From: Aliidongia dinghuensis
Lineage (GTDB): Bacteria > Pseudomonadota > Alphaproteobacteria > ATCC43930 > CGMCC-115725
DNA: 64,000 nt
NCBI RefSeq assembly: GCF_014643535.1
Contig: NZ_BMJQ01000001.1
Coordinates: 1 to 64,000 of the forward strand
Direction of reading: 5' to 3'
This document shows, in pieces, positions 29,257-38,189 of the stretch (its first letter is position 1; each line of letters starts with the position of its first letter). A program made the position numbers and the translations under genes. Under the pieces are notes generated by a model that saw only the letters and a program-made list of their open reading frames with translations, made no database searches and had not been told where the DNA came from.

Positions 29257-30285
29257 ATGACCCAGATACGCTCCTTGCTCGGACGCCTCATCGCTATTGC
29301 CGCCATCGTTGCGGCGGTCGGGCTCGGCTATGTCACGCTCGATCGGCTCGATCGCCGGCCGCGCACGCACGACGCCTTTCTCTATGCCGACAGCGCCGGG
29401 CTCGCACCTGACGTCAGCGGCCGGATCGTGGCCCTGCATGTGAAGGACAATCAGCGCGTGACCAAGGGCCAGCCGCTGCTGGAGATCGATCACGAGCCGT
29501 TCGAACTGCATCTCCGCCAGGCGCGCGCGCAGGTCGCGGCCCTGGAGGCGCAGATCGCGCTCACGACGCGGCAGGTCGCGGCGCAATCTTCCGGCGCCGA
29601 CGCCGCTGCGACGCAGGTGGAGCGCGCCCGCTCGCAGCTTGCGTTCGCCCGAGACACGGTCGGCCGGCTCAGCCCCTTGCTGAGCAAGGGCTATGTCACG
29701 GCCCAGCAGGTCGATGAGGCGCGGACCAACGAGCGGACGGCCGAAGCGGCGCTCACCGCCACGACCCAGCAGGCCCAGCAGGCGCGCCAGGCGGTCGGCG
29801 ACACGGAGAGCCTGCAGGCGCAGCTCGCAGGCGCGCGGGCCGCGGTTGCCTTGGCGGAACGCGACCTGCGCAATTCGACGGTGCCGGCCCCGTTCGATGG
29901 GCTGGTGGTGGGCCTCGACATTGCCGAGGGCGCCTATGCCGCGGCCGGGCATCCGCTCTTCACGCTGATCAAAACCGACGAATGGTATGCCGTCGGGAAC
30001 TTCCGCGAGACGGAGCTACCGGCCATCGCGCCAGGCGATCCCGCCACGGTCTGGTTGATGTCCGATGGCAGCCACCCGATCAGCGGTCACGTCGAGAGCA
30101 TCGGCTGGGGCGTTCGGCCAGCGGATGGCGGCGGCCCGGCCCTGCCCGCGGTCGGCCGGGACCTGAGCTGGGTCGTCGTCGCCCAGCGCTTTCCGGTCCG
30201 CATCCGGCTCGATGCGCCGCCCGAGGCCGCCATGCGGATCGGCACCACCGTTTCGATTCAGGTGCGCCATGACGGGGCTCGCTGA
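29257..30285 (+). CDS. mdtN: MdtN-type HlyD membrane fusion protein
   Basis: The 342-residue adaptor has an N-terminal anchor (LIAIAAIVAAVGLGYVTL) followed by DAFLYADSAGLAPDVSGRIV and VKDNQRVTKGQPLLEIDHEP, the first lipoyl half. A long coiled coil follows, then the second half (APFDGLVVGLDIAEGAYAAA) and a barrel segment (GNFRETELPAIAPGDPATVW). It joins the inner-membrane FUSC protein to an outer-membrane factor. The ATG at 29257 has GAGG nine bases upstream, and the 3' end overlaps mdtO by 17 bp. Order and families match mdtNOP, linked in E. coli to resistance to dyes and puromycin. Confidence 0.85.
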   Translation: MTQIRSLLGRLIAIAAIVAAVGLGYVTLDRLDRRPRTHDAFLYADSAGLAPDVSGRIVALHVKDNQRVTKGQPLLEIDHEPFELHLRQARAQVAALEAQIALTTRQVAAQSSGADAAATQVERARSQLAFARDTVGRLSPLLSKGYVTAQQVDEARTNERTAEAALTATTQQAQQARQAVGDTESLQAQLAGARAAVALAERDLRNSTVPAPFDGLVVGLDIAEGAYAAAGHPLFTLIKTDEWYAVGNFRETELPAIAPGDPATVWLMSDGSHPISGHVESIGWGVRPADGGGPALPAVGRDLSWVVVAQRFPVRIRLDAPPEAAMRIGTTVSIQVRHDGAR

Positions 30286-32302
30286 GGCGACGCGGGCGGA
30301 GCGGCCGACGCTGCTCACCTTCCTCCGTGACGAGCTGGCACCGCGCCCCGGACGGCTCGCCGCCGTCGCGCGCATCGCGGGCTGCTGCACCCTGGTCGTG
30401 GCGATCGGCATGCTCTACCAGATCCCGCTGGTCGGCTACAGCGCCTACGCGGTCTTCCTGCTCGGCAGCCGCGAGACGGTGGGCACGCTCCTCGTCGGCG
30501 TGGTGGCGGCGCTCGCCTTCACGATTGCGGTCGTGCTGTCGCTGCTGTTCTACACGCTGGATGCGGCGGAGCCGGCCCTCCGGCTGCCGCTCATGGCGGC
30601 CAGCACCTTCGTCGCGGTCTTCCTGACCCGCACGATCGCGCTCGGACCAGTCGCCTTCCTCGCCGGCTTCGTGCTCGTGCTGTCGCAGACGCTGATCGAC
30701 CGGATCCCGTCGCTCGAGGCGCTGACGCGCGCCGTGCTTTGGCTTTGGGTCGTCGTGATGGTGCCGGTCACCGTCTCGATCCTGGTGAATTTCGCGATCG
30801 GCGTGAGCCCGGGCCAACTCGCGCGGCGCACGGCAGCGCGTCTGCTGCACACGCTCGCCGACGCGCTCCGGGGGCATAGCGCCGAGCCGCTCAAGCATGC
30901 CGGCGCCGAAGCCATCGAGCTGCTGGAAGTGCGGGAGCATGCTGGCAAGCTCGACCCTTCGCTCCGTAGCCGGAGCGCGATAGACACCATGCTGATCGAG
31001 ACGCTGGCCGAGCTCCTGGTGCTGCTTCGGCTGCTTCCCCGCAGCACGCCAACCGCCGTGCGCCGGCAGCTCGCCGGGACGTGCGAGGCCTGTGCGGCGG
31101 CACTCGAGCAGCGCGGCGCACCGGCGTCGGCCGGCATCGATCCCGCCCCCTTCGATCAAGCTGGCCTTGCGCCGGAGGTGCTCCCAGTCGTCGTGGCGAT
31201 GGCCGCCGCGGTGGAGCGATTGCGGGCCGGTCTCGTCAGCCGAACGACGACAAACGAGCCGCCGGCGCCCGCAGCGGCCAGGAAGGGCATCCTCGTGCCC
31301 GATGCCTTCAGCAACCCCGGCTACGCGCGCTTCGCCCTCAAGACGACCATCGCCGTCATGGCCGCCTACATCATCTATAGCGGTGTCGACTGGCCGGGCA
31401 TCAGCACCTCGATCACGACCTGCTTCTTCGTGGCGCTGGGCAGCCTCGGCGAGACGATCCACAAGGCGACCCTGCGCATGACCGGCGCCCTGGTCGGCGG
31501 CCTCATCGGCGGGCTCTGCGTCGTCTATGTCGAGCCGCAGATGACCGATATCGGCCAGCTCTGCCTGCTGGTCGCCGCCGTGTCGGCCGTTGGCGCGTGG
31601 GTCGCGACCGGCAGCGACCTCATCTCCTATGCCGGCATGCAGGGCGCCTTCGCGTTCTTCCTGACATTGCTCCAGGGCTATGCTCCGGACACGGATCTGA
31701 CGGCACCGCGCGATCGCATTGTCGGCATCCTGCTCGGCAATCTGCTCATGACGCTCGTGTTCAGCCTGCTGTGGCCGACCAGCGCCGTAGACCGGGCGCG
31801 CGTGTCGCTCGCGGCGGCATTTCGCGCGCTCGCCGGTCTGATGCGTGACGAGAGCGAGGCCAAGGTCGGATCGCGCCTGGCTGCGATCCGGGCGCTCGGC
31901 GAGGCACGCCGTTTCGTGACCCTCGCCGCCTTCGAGCTGCGCATGCTGCCGGCGCGCGCCTGGCTGGAACGCAGCGGCGGGGTGTCGCTCGAGACGCTGG
32001 ACCGGGTCGCAGCGGCGGTCTTCGTGGTCGTCGATCAGCAGACGGTGCCCGATTGGCAAACAGCGCCCGAGATCGCCGACGCGGCCCGCCGGCACGACCA
32101 GGCGGTCGCGGCCTGGCTCGGAGCCTGTGCGGACCGGGTGGCGCCGGGCGGCCAAGCCAAGCCGCTGCTTCCGGAGCCCCCGCGTCCGGACATTCCGTCC
32201 GAGCGCTCATCCATGGAGGCAACGACATCGCTGCACACGGCCCTGGAAGCACGCGAACTGCTTCGATCGGAACTTGAGAATGCCATTGCCGTACCGAGCT
32301 AG
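30269..32302 (+). CDS. mdtO: MdtO-type FUSC/aromatic acid exporter membrane protein
   Basis: The 677-residue inner-membrane protein has two hydrophobic blocks of five to six segments (about residues 35-180 and 355-500) separated by a soluble region, the layout of the FUSC/PET family. Landmarks are IPLVGYSAYAVFLLGSRETV and STSITTCFFVALGSLGETIH. It is expected to act with MdtN and MdtP as a tripartite exporter of organic ions. The ATG lies inside the mdtN end and the TAG lies 23 bp into mdtP, so all three genes are translationally coupled. Confidence 0.85.
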   Translation: MTGLAEATRAERPTLLTFLRDELAPRPGRLAAVARIAGCCTLVVAIGMLYQIPLVGYSAYAVFLLGSRETVGTLLVGVVAALAFTIAVVLSLLFYTLDAAEPALRLPLMAASTFVAVFLTRTIALGPVAFLAGFVLVLSQTLIDRIPSLEALTRAVLWLWVVVMVPVTVSILVNFAIGVSPGQLARRTAARLLHTLADALRGHSAEPLKHAGAEAIELLEVREHAGKLDPSLRSRSAIDTMLIETLAELLVLLRLLPRSTPTAVRRQLAGTCEACAAALEQRGAPASAGIDPAPFDQAGLAPEVLPVVVAMAAAVERLRAGLVSRTTTNEPPAPAAARKGILVPDAFSNPGYARFALKTTIAVMAAYIIYSGVDWPGISTSITTCFFVALGSLGETIHKATLRMTGALVGGLIGGLCVVYVEPQMTDIGQLCLLVAAVSAVGAWVATGSDLISYAGMQGAFAFFLTLLQGYAPDTDLTAPRDRIVGILLGNLLMTLVFSLLWPTSAVDRARVSLAAAFRALAGLMRDESEAKVGSRLAAIRALGEARRFVTLAAFELRMLPARAWLERSGGVSLETLDRVAAAVFVVVDQQTVPDWQTAPEIADAARRHDQAVAAWLGACADRVAPGGQAKPLLPEPPRPDIPSERSSMEATTSLHTALEARELLRSELENAIAVPS

Positions 32303-33830
32303 ACGAATCCGGCGGTACGGCCGCGCGGCATCGGCGATCGCCTGCCTGTCGCTCGCGGCATGCGCGACCGACCGGCTGGCGCTCGCCCCGGCGACGCCGG
32401 ATCGACCCTGGGAAATTCCGCCCTCCTTCGACAACTTGCCGGAGCCGGGGACCCACACGGCTGCCCGCACGCCGTCGGAGGGTGGAACCGCGCCTGCCGT
32501 AGCGGCGCCTGCCTCGACGGCGGAGCGCCGGGTGCCGCGGGGAAACAGCGTACAGATCGATCCGACCCGGCGCTACGATCTGGCCGGCCTCATCGATCTT
32601 GCACAGCGCAACAATCCCGAAACCCAGGGAGCCTGGGAACAGGCACGGCAAGCGGCCCTCGCGGTCGGGCTGACGGAGACGAGCTACGTGCCGCAGATCT
32701 CCGCGGAAATCGTCGGCGGCTATCAGCACACGCCGCTGCCGATCCCGACCACCCTCGTGCGCAAGGGCTACTTCACCTCCGATACGCGGGAACTGCTCCC
32801 GACCCTGACGGCGAAATGGCTGCTGTTCGATTTCGGGCGTCGCGAGGGGAGCGTGGACGCCGCGAAGGCCAATGCCTTCGTCGCCAATGTCGCGTTCACC
32901 GGCGCCCATGAGAAGCTGATCTATGCGGTCAGTCGGACCTATTTCGCCATCGGCGCCGCACGCGGGCGCCTGCGCGTCGCGGAACAGGCGCTGAAATCGG
33001 CGGGGATCGTCCAGGACGCGGTCGAGAGCAAACGAGCGCATGAGCTTGCGACGGTCGTGGAACTCGCTCAGGCCCGGCGCCAGACCGCCCAGGCGCGCTA
33101 CAATCTGGAACGGGCGAGGGGCGGGCAGAATTCGGCCTATTCGAGCCTGGTGGCGAGCGTCGGCATCGCCCCTGACGTGCCCGTCCAAATTGCGGATAGC
33201 TCGGAAATGAGCCTGCCCCCGGCGCCGTCGGGGGATGTCGAGCAGATGGTCCGGGACGCGCTCGCCAACCGGCCGGACATCATTGCGGGCTTGGGCAAGG
33301 TGCGCGCGGCCGAGGCGACGCTCAGCAGTGCCGAGTCCGCCTTCTACCCGACGGTCGGCCTCGAAGCGCAGGCCTATCAGAACATTGGCGGACTCAGCAC
33401 GGAGGGCAGCCGCTATTATTCGGTCAATGAGCCCGGCGCGAACATTCTCCTGAAGTTGAGCCTGCCTCTGTTCGACGGCGGTGCCCGGGACGCCCAGATC
33501 TCCATCGCCCATTCCGAGGTGGCGGCCGCGCGGCACTCGCTCGACCAGGCGCAGGATGCCGCGGTTCAGCAGGTCACGGATGCCTATGACGCGCTCAAGA
33601 CCGGCTATGCGGAGTACGAGGCGGCGCTGGCACTGACCAAGGCGGCTGAGATCGCCTATGACGCGGCGCTCGACGCCTATCGTCACGGCGTCGGCAACTA
33701 CACCGACCTTGCCAACGCCCAGACGGCGCTGAGCCAGGCGCAATCCGAGCGGGAAGACGCCCATTCCAATGTCTTTACCGCCGCTGCGGCGCTGGCCTTC
33801 TCGACGGGAACCATCCTGTCGCATTCGTGA
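32280..33830 (+). CDS. mdtP: MdtP-type TolC-like outer membrane factor lipoprotein
   Basis: The 516-residue protein has a lipoprotein signal (AIACLSLAACATDR) and the two OEP repeats of the TolC/NodT family. The first repeat covers LIDLAQRNNPETQGAWEQAR to AAYSSL-type coiled coil; the second begins ANRPDIIAGLGKVRAAEATL and ends with YRHGVGNYTDLANAQTALSQ. It forms the outer-membrane exit duct for the MdtNO pump. The start overlaps mdtO by 23 bp. Convergent with the Kir channel gene, 27 bp away. Confidence 0.88.
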   Translation: MPLPYRARRIRRYGRAASAIACLSLAACATDRLALAPATPDRPWEIPPSFDNLPEPGTHTAARTPSEGGTAPAVAAPASTAERRVPRGNSVQIDPTRRYDLAGLIDLAQRNNPETQGAWEQARQAALAVGLTETSYVPQISAEIVGGYQHTPLPIPTTLVRKGYFTSDTRELLPTLTAKWLLFDFGRREGSVDAAKANAFVANVAFTGAHEKLIYAVSRTYFAIGAARGRLRVAEQALKSAGIVQDAVESKRAHELATVVELAQARRQTAQARYNLERARGGQNSAYSSLVASVGIAPDVPVQIADSSEMSLPPAPSGDVEQMVRDALANRPDIIAGLGKVRAAEATLSSAESAFYPTVGLEAQAYQNIGGLSTEGSRYYSVNEPGANILLKLSLPLFDGGARDAQISIAHSEVAAARHSLDQAQDAAVQQVTDAYDALKTGYAEYEAALALTKAAEIAYDAALDAYRHGVGNYTDLANAQTALSQAQSEREDAHSNVFTAAAALAFSTGTILSHS

Positions 33831-33857
33831 CCAGGCTCGGGGCGGCGTGCAGGCCGG

Positions 33858-34847
33858 CTAATCCGGCTCTTCCTCGCGCTCCGTCCAGCCCTGCTCGATA
33901 TAGTCTTCGCCGCTGTCCGGCTCCAGCGCGCCGATTCTGGTCAGATCCACGGCCAAGACGTCATCCGGGGTGGTGGTGATCGCATCCGCATAACGCATGC
34001 CGAAGCGGATATCTCGAGGGGTGTAGTTACGGATCTCCTGCACCGTCGTCGCGAGCATGGGGTCACTTGCCTCGACCGTCACGAAGATACGCGCGGCCCG
34101 AGCGATCGCCCGCGCTGCGTCGAAGCCGTGAAGCGGGCTGCGCTCGTCCAGCACATGCATGAGCGTCCAGGACAGCGGAAAGGCGGGTATCTGCGCCCGC
34201 TCGAGCCGCAATTCGTGCGCGCGGTGCAACAGCCTGCCGTCCGCGGTCTTGTCGCAGAGCAGGACGTTGAGCTTTGCGGTCGCGTCGGTCAGCATGCCGG
34301 CGCGCCCGTTGCCGACCCGCACCATCAACGTCGGCTTGCCCTTATACGTCGCTACGACCGGGTTGGCGGCGAAGACCATCTTGGCCCGCGGGCGCGAGAA
34401 GCGCACGAAGGTGAGGCCGGTCAGGATGGCGGTGAAGGCGAGCCCGCAGACGATCTCGCAGCCCGCGATCCAACGGCCGTAAACCGTCGCCGGATACATG
34501 TCGCCATAACCGACGGTCGCCAGCGTCTCCATGCTGAAGAAGAAGACATCCCCGAAACTTCCCGCCCGAGCGTTTGCAACCGAACCCGGCGCCAGCCAGT
34601 AGAGCATGGCAAAGACGAGATTGACGCCGGAATAGAGGGCAAATAGCGCGGCAAGGAATTGCGGCCAGGTGAGCGCGATGGCGAGATGATAGGGATCCCG
34701 CAGGTCGAAGCGGGAAATGCCCTTCTTCTCGAACTCATACGAGCCGAGACGAACGCGCGCCGATCTTTCGCGGCGCGGGCGCGCAGCTCTGATGGATGGA
34801 TCCGGCCTGTCCTGCATCCCCGTTGTTTTGTCTCCCCCGACGGGCAT
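33858..34847 (-). CDS. KirBac-type inward-rectifier potassium channel
   Basis: The protein of about 329 residues has an amphipathic slide-helix region (ISRFDLRDPYHLAIALTWPQ), outer helix (FLAALFALYSGVNLVFAMLY), pore helix and filter (FFFSMETLATVGYGDMYP) and inner helix (WIAGCEIVCGLAFTAILTGL). A C-terminal immunoglobulin-like Kir domain starts VRFSRPRAKMVFAANPVV. It is a K+ channel of the inner membrane gated by its cytoplasmic domain. The start is uncertain: ATG 34847 has AGGG at a good distance; 34913 and 34817 are alternatives. Divergent from the ParB-like gene. Confidence 0.9.
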   Translation of the reverse strand: MPVGGDKTTGMQDRPDPSIRAARPRRERSARVRLGSYEFEKKGISRFDLRDPYHLAIALTWPQFLAALFALYSGVNLVFAMLYWLAPGSVANARAGSFGDVFFFSMETLATVGYGDMYPATVYGRWIAGCEIVCGLAFTAILTGLTFVRFSRPRAKMVFAANPVVATYKGKPTLMVRVGNGRAGMLTDATAKLNVLLCDKTADGRLLHRAHELRLERAQIPAFPLSWTLMHVLDERSPLHGFDAARAIARAARIFVTVEASDPMLATTVQEIRNYTPRDIRFGMRYADAITTTPDDVLAVDLTRIGALEPDSGEDYIEQGWTEREEEPD

Positions 34848-35008
34848 CGGGTGCCCTGCGTCAGTCGGCAGGTTTCTTGAGTGTAATCGGCAGCTTGGAT
34901 AGTGCCTGATCATTGCGGCGGCGTCATCGCGCTTTCCCGCAAAAGCCTTTGCTCCTAGGCTGCTGCGCTCGCGACCAGTCCCCGCTTCTCCAGAATGAGG
35001 GCTATCCG

Positions 35009-35629
35009 ATGGTGCCGCATCGTGAACCTATTCTACATCCGGTCGATATCGCAGACCTGCGGCCGACCCAGATGACGGTCGGAATGCGCGAGGTCGAGGC
35101 CAAGCGCAAGGCTTGGCGCTCGAAGGAGGGCGACCAGGGGGGTGAGTTCCTGGGACATCACATGATCCCGGTGGTCCTGGGGCCGAAGGATCGATGCTTC
35201 GTCATCGACCATCACCATCTCGCCCGCGCGCTCTATGAGGAAGCGGTGAAGAGCGTGCTCGTCACCATCGTGGCGAAGCTGTCGAAGCTCGAGCCCGAGA
35301 CTTTCTGGTTCGTGCTCGACTGCCGCAACTGGATGCACCCGTATGATGCCGACGGGGGCCGACGCGATCACAAGGACATTCCGAAATCCGTCAAGGACCT
35401 GGTCGATGACCCGTTCCGCTCGCTCGCCGGCGAGCTGCGCCGCATCGGCGGCTTCGCCAAGGACACGACGCCGTTCAGCGAATTCCAGTGGGCGGATTTC
35501 CTGCGCCGGCGGATGAAGCGTGCGGCGGTGGAGGCGAATTTCGACGAGGCGCTGAAGCGGGCCTACGAACTCGCGAAGAGTACGGATGCGGATTATCTGC
35601 CGGGCTGGTGCGGCCCGGTTCCGCGGTAG
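35009..35629 (+). CDS. ParB/sulfiredoxin-superfamily (ParBc_2) protein
   Basis: The 206-residue protein begins with a ParB-like core: ILHPVDIADLRPTQMTVGMR, then GHHMIPVVLGPKDRCFVIDH and HHLARALYEEAVKSVLV. This is the short ParBc_2 form found in stand-alone proteins rather than chromosome-partitioning ParB, with no central HTH or dimer domain. The C-terminal half contains WMHPYDADGGRRDHKDIP and a final helical region. Its function is unknown; some relatives are thought to be nucleotide-binding or nuclease-like. The ATG at 35009 has GAGGG upstream. Convergent with the SulP gene, 14 bp between stops. Confidence 0.8.
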   Translation: MVPHREPILHPVDIADLRPTQMTVGMREVEAKRKAWRSKEGDQGGEFLGHHMIPVVLGPKDRCFVIDHHHLARALYEEAVKSVLVTIVAKLSKLEPETFWFVLDCRNWMHPYDADGGRRDHKDIPKSVKDLVDDPFRSLAGELRRIGGFAKDTTPFSEFQWADFLRRRMKRAAVEANFDEALKRAYELAKSTDADYLPGWCGPVPR

Positions 35630-35643
35630 GCGGCCAAGGCTGA

Positions 35644-37368
35644 TTATCCGCCCGTCGGTCGGGCTTCGAGGGGTTGCTGCTGCTGCCAGGCCCGCACGCC
35701 ATCGGTCACGCGCTCATGAAAATTGGCCGAGCCGACGACGGCCTCGATGCCCGCACGCTGCATCGGCTCCCGTACTTCGTCGCGCACGCGGGCCAGGGCA
35801 AAGGAAATGCCTTGGCCTTGCAGTTCCTTGATGAAGTGCAGCATGGCATCGCAGGCGGTCGTGTCGATGAAGTTCACGGAGTCCGCATCGACGAGCACAT
35901 GCGTCGCGAGCGGACGCGCGGCGGCCAATGCGGCTTTGAGCTGCCTGTCGACATGCGCGACATTCGCGAAGAACAGCTCGCCGCCGGGCCGCCAGATGAG
36001 CAGCCCCGGAAAAGTGATCGCGTCGGGATGGCGCCGGAGATCCCGATAGGCCTCCGTGCCCGGCAATTGGCCCAGCACCGCCGCCTGCGGGTGGCTGGTC
36101 CGATAGATGAGCAGCAGCAGGGCCAGCGCCACACCCAGGGCGATGCCCTGCAGGACGCCCAATGTCAGCTCGCCCGCAATGACGATGGCGGCGATCGCGA
36201 ACTCCTGGCGATCGCGGACGAGCAGCTCCCGCAAATATCCGGGCTTTGACAGGTGCAGCATGGCTGCGATCACGATGGCGGCGAGCGCCGGATGCGGCAT
36301 GCCCCGGAACAGCGGGGTCAGGAAGAGCAACGTCAGGAAGCAAAAGATTGCCGCGACGATATTGGCGAGCTGGGTGCGCGCGCCGCCGGTGATGGCCACG
36401 GAGGTCTTGGACAGGCTGCCGACGACGAGGAACCCGCCGAACAGCCCGCTCAGGATATTGGCGGGCCCGTGGGCGACGAGTTCCTGGTTCGGGTCGATGT
36501 CGCCGCCGATCTGCATCGCCGCGGCCTTGGCGCCGCCGAGGGCCTCGGCATAGCCGACCATGACTATCGCGAGCGCGCCCGGTACAAGCTCTCGCAATAT
36601 CGCAGGGTCAAGGCTGGGAACGGCCAGGTGGGGCAGGCCGGACGGCAGGTTGCCGACGACGCTGATGCCGGCCGCTTCCCCGCCGATGAGGCCGACGAGG
36701 ACCGTGGCCACGCCCGCAACGATCAGGGCCGCGGGGGCGCGGGGCATGAGATGGCGCAGCGACGCCATCGCGGCGAAGCTGAGCAACCCGGTCAGCGCCG
36801 GTGCGATGGCGACATCCGGCAGATGCGATATGACGGCCCAGAGCTTGGTGAAGAAATTGCCGCTGGCGCCCTCGATGCCGAGGAGATGCGGTACCTGGCC
36901 GATGATCGTCACGCCCACGAGGCCTTCGATGAAGCCGCGCATCACGGGCGTCGGAATGAAGGCGGCGACCCAGCCCATGCGCAGCGCGCCGAACAGCAGG
37001 AAGAAGATCCCTATCAGGATGGCGAGGGTGGACGTGAGCGTCTCGAACGCTGCGGTCCCCTGCGCCGCCACGGCGCCCACGGTCAGCGCCGAGATCAATC
37101 CCGTTGCGGTGTCCGGGCCGACCACGAGCAGGCGCGAGGTGCCGAGCAGCGCATAGGCCAGCAACGGCGGGACGAGCGTGTAGAGCCCCATGATCGGCGG
37201 CACGCCGAGGATGCTGGAATAGGCCATGCCCTCCGGCACCATGACCGCCCAGACCGCCAGGCCTCCGAGAATGTCCGGCAAGAGCCAGTCGCGCCGATAG
37301 GAGGGAAGCCAGCTGAGGACGGGCAGCAATCGCGGGGCGATCGAGGCAGAGTGGGCAGGGACAGGCAT
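35644..37368 (-). CDS. SulP (SLC26) family anion transporter with STAS domain
   Basis: The 574-residue inner-membrane protein shows SulP signatures: LGGLAVWAVMVPEGMAYSSI, GVPPIMGLYTLVPPLLAYAL, GPDTATGLISALTVGAVAAQ and GGFLVVGSLSKTSVAITGGA. A C-terminal STAS domain of about 120 residues holds VLVDADSVNFIDTTACDAML. The family moves sulfate, bicarbonate or dicarboxylates; the substrate cannot be told from sequence alone. The ATG at 37368 was preferred to one 21 codons upstream because the membrane domain follows it directly, but its ribosome site is weak. Confidence 0.9.
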   Translation of the reverse strand: MPVPAHSASIAPRLLPVLSWLPSYRRDWLLPDILGGLAVWAVMVPEGMAYSSILGVPPIMGLYTLVPPLLAYALLGTSRLLVVGPDTATGLISALTVGAVAAQGTAAFETLTSTLAILIGIFFLLFGALRMGWVAAFIPTPVMRGFIEGLVGVTIIGQVPHLLGIEGASGNFFTKLWAVISHLPDVAIAPALTGLLSFAAMASLRHLMPRAPAALIVAGVATVLVGLIGGEAAGISVVGNLPSGLPHLAVPSLDPAILRELVPGALAIVMVGYAEALGGAKAAAMQIGGDIDPNQELVAHGPANILSGLFGGFLVVGSLSKTSVAITGGARTQLANIVAAIFCFLTLLFLTPLFRGMPHPALAAIVIAAMLHLSKPGYLRELLVRDRQEFAIAAIVIAGELTLGVLQGIALGVALALLLLIYRTSHPQAAVLGQLPGTEAYRDLRRHPDAITFPGLLIWRPGGELFFANVAHVDRQLKAALAAARPLATHVLVDADSVNFIDTTACDAMLHFIKELQGQGISFALARVRDEVREPMQRAGIEAVVGSANFHERVTDGVRAWQQQQPLEARPTGG

Positions 37369-37540
37369 GACCGCTTTCCCCGGCTCATTGTGGCTTGACT
37401 GGGTCCGCTTTATCCGGGCGGCCGACAGCATCGGCTGCCAGCAGAGCCGCGCTCGATCTTGCTACAATTGCGTGACAGCCGCCAGCGTTGCTCCTGCGGC
37501 AGCGGGCATCAAGGGGGATATCTTCGGCGTTCTTCGCCTA

Positions 37541-37927
37541 CTACGCGCTCAGCAACCGGCCGCTCGGCATTTCCCGTTCGAGACCCGAATCGGGCTGTTG
37601 GCCGAGAAGGCTCATGGGGAATCGCCTCGTTCTCACCCCGGGGGCGTGCGTGCGATGACGCCGTGACGTGCCGGCTTCCCTCACGTCGACGGGAACCCCC
37701 TCGATGGATTCCGGCAGACGCTCGCCTGCCGGCAAAACAGCCTTTTTTGCATAGACGGTTGCAATGATGGCACGTCGGCCCGTGAGCTTGCCGCCCGCGA
37801 TCTCATACCCTGGCCGGACCGTTAGTACGCCGAGCTTCCGCAGCTTATCCAGATTGCTCGCTATGGTTTCGTCGATCTGTTCTCGGGTAAGCATACCTCG
37901 GGTCTTTCTTTTTATTTGGACATTCAC
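37541..37927 (-). CDS. Short ORF with a conserved-looking N-terminus, possibly truncated
   Basis: The 128-residue frame starts MNVQIKRKTRGMLTREQIDE and continues with NLDKLRKLGVLTVRPGYEIA, GRRAIIATVYAKKAVLPAGE and GVPVDVREA. The GVL.VRPGY and GVPVDVR phrases recall the N-terminal segment of longer proteins (some with phospholipase D domains), but after VDVREA the sequence turns Arg-rich and loses that character. I suspect the N-terminal stub of a deleted gene. A CAGGTGA site precedes the ATG. The region 37369-37540 upstream of SulP holds nothing else. Confidence 0.4.
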   Translation of the reverse strand: MNVQIKRKTRGMLTREQIDETIASNLDKLRKLGVLTVRPGYEIAGGKLTGRRAIIATVYAKKAVLPAGERLPESIEGVPVDVREAGTSRRHRTHAPGVRTRRFPMSLLGQQPDSGLEREMPSGRLLSA

Positions 37928-38189
37928 CTGCCAAGCGGGCGCTTTTAGCCCACGCTAACTTGGGTGCGGGCTTGCTACCGAGCGACGGTCACGTGAACCA
38001 GGCGGGTACACCGACTTCCGGCACCGTTTCGGCCTCAACCCAAGGGCGATAGCCAATATAGGCCGTGCGATGAGCGCGAAGTGTGGGCTTGTTCACAGGC
38101 GGATTCGGGTAGGCATCCGTTGCATCGCACCCTAGAGGTGAACGGCAACTTACCCCATAATCCCGTGGCAAATTTGGGGGAGCAAGTCC

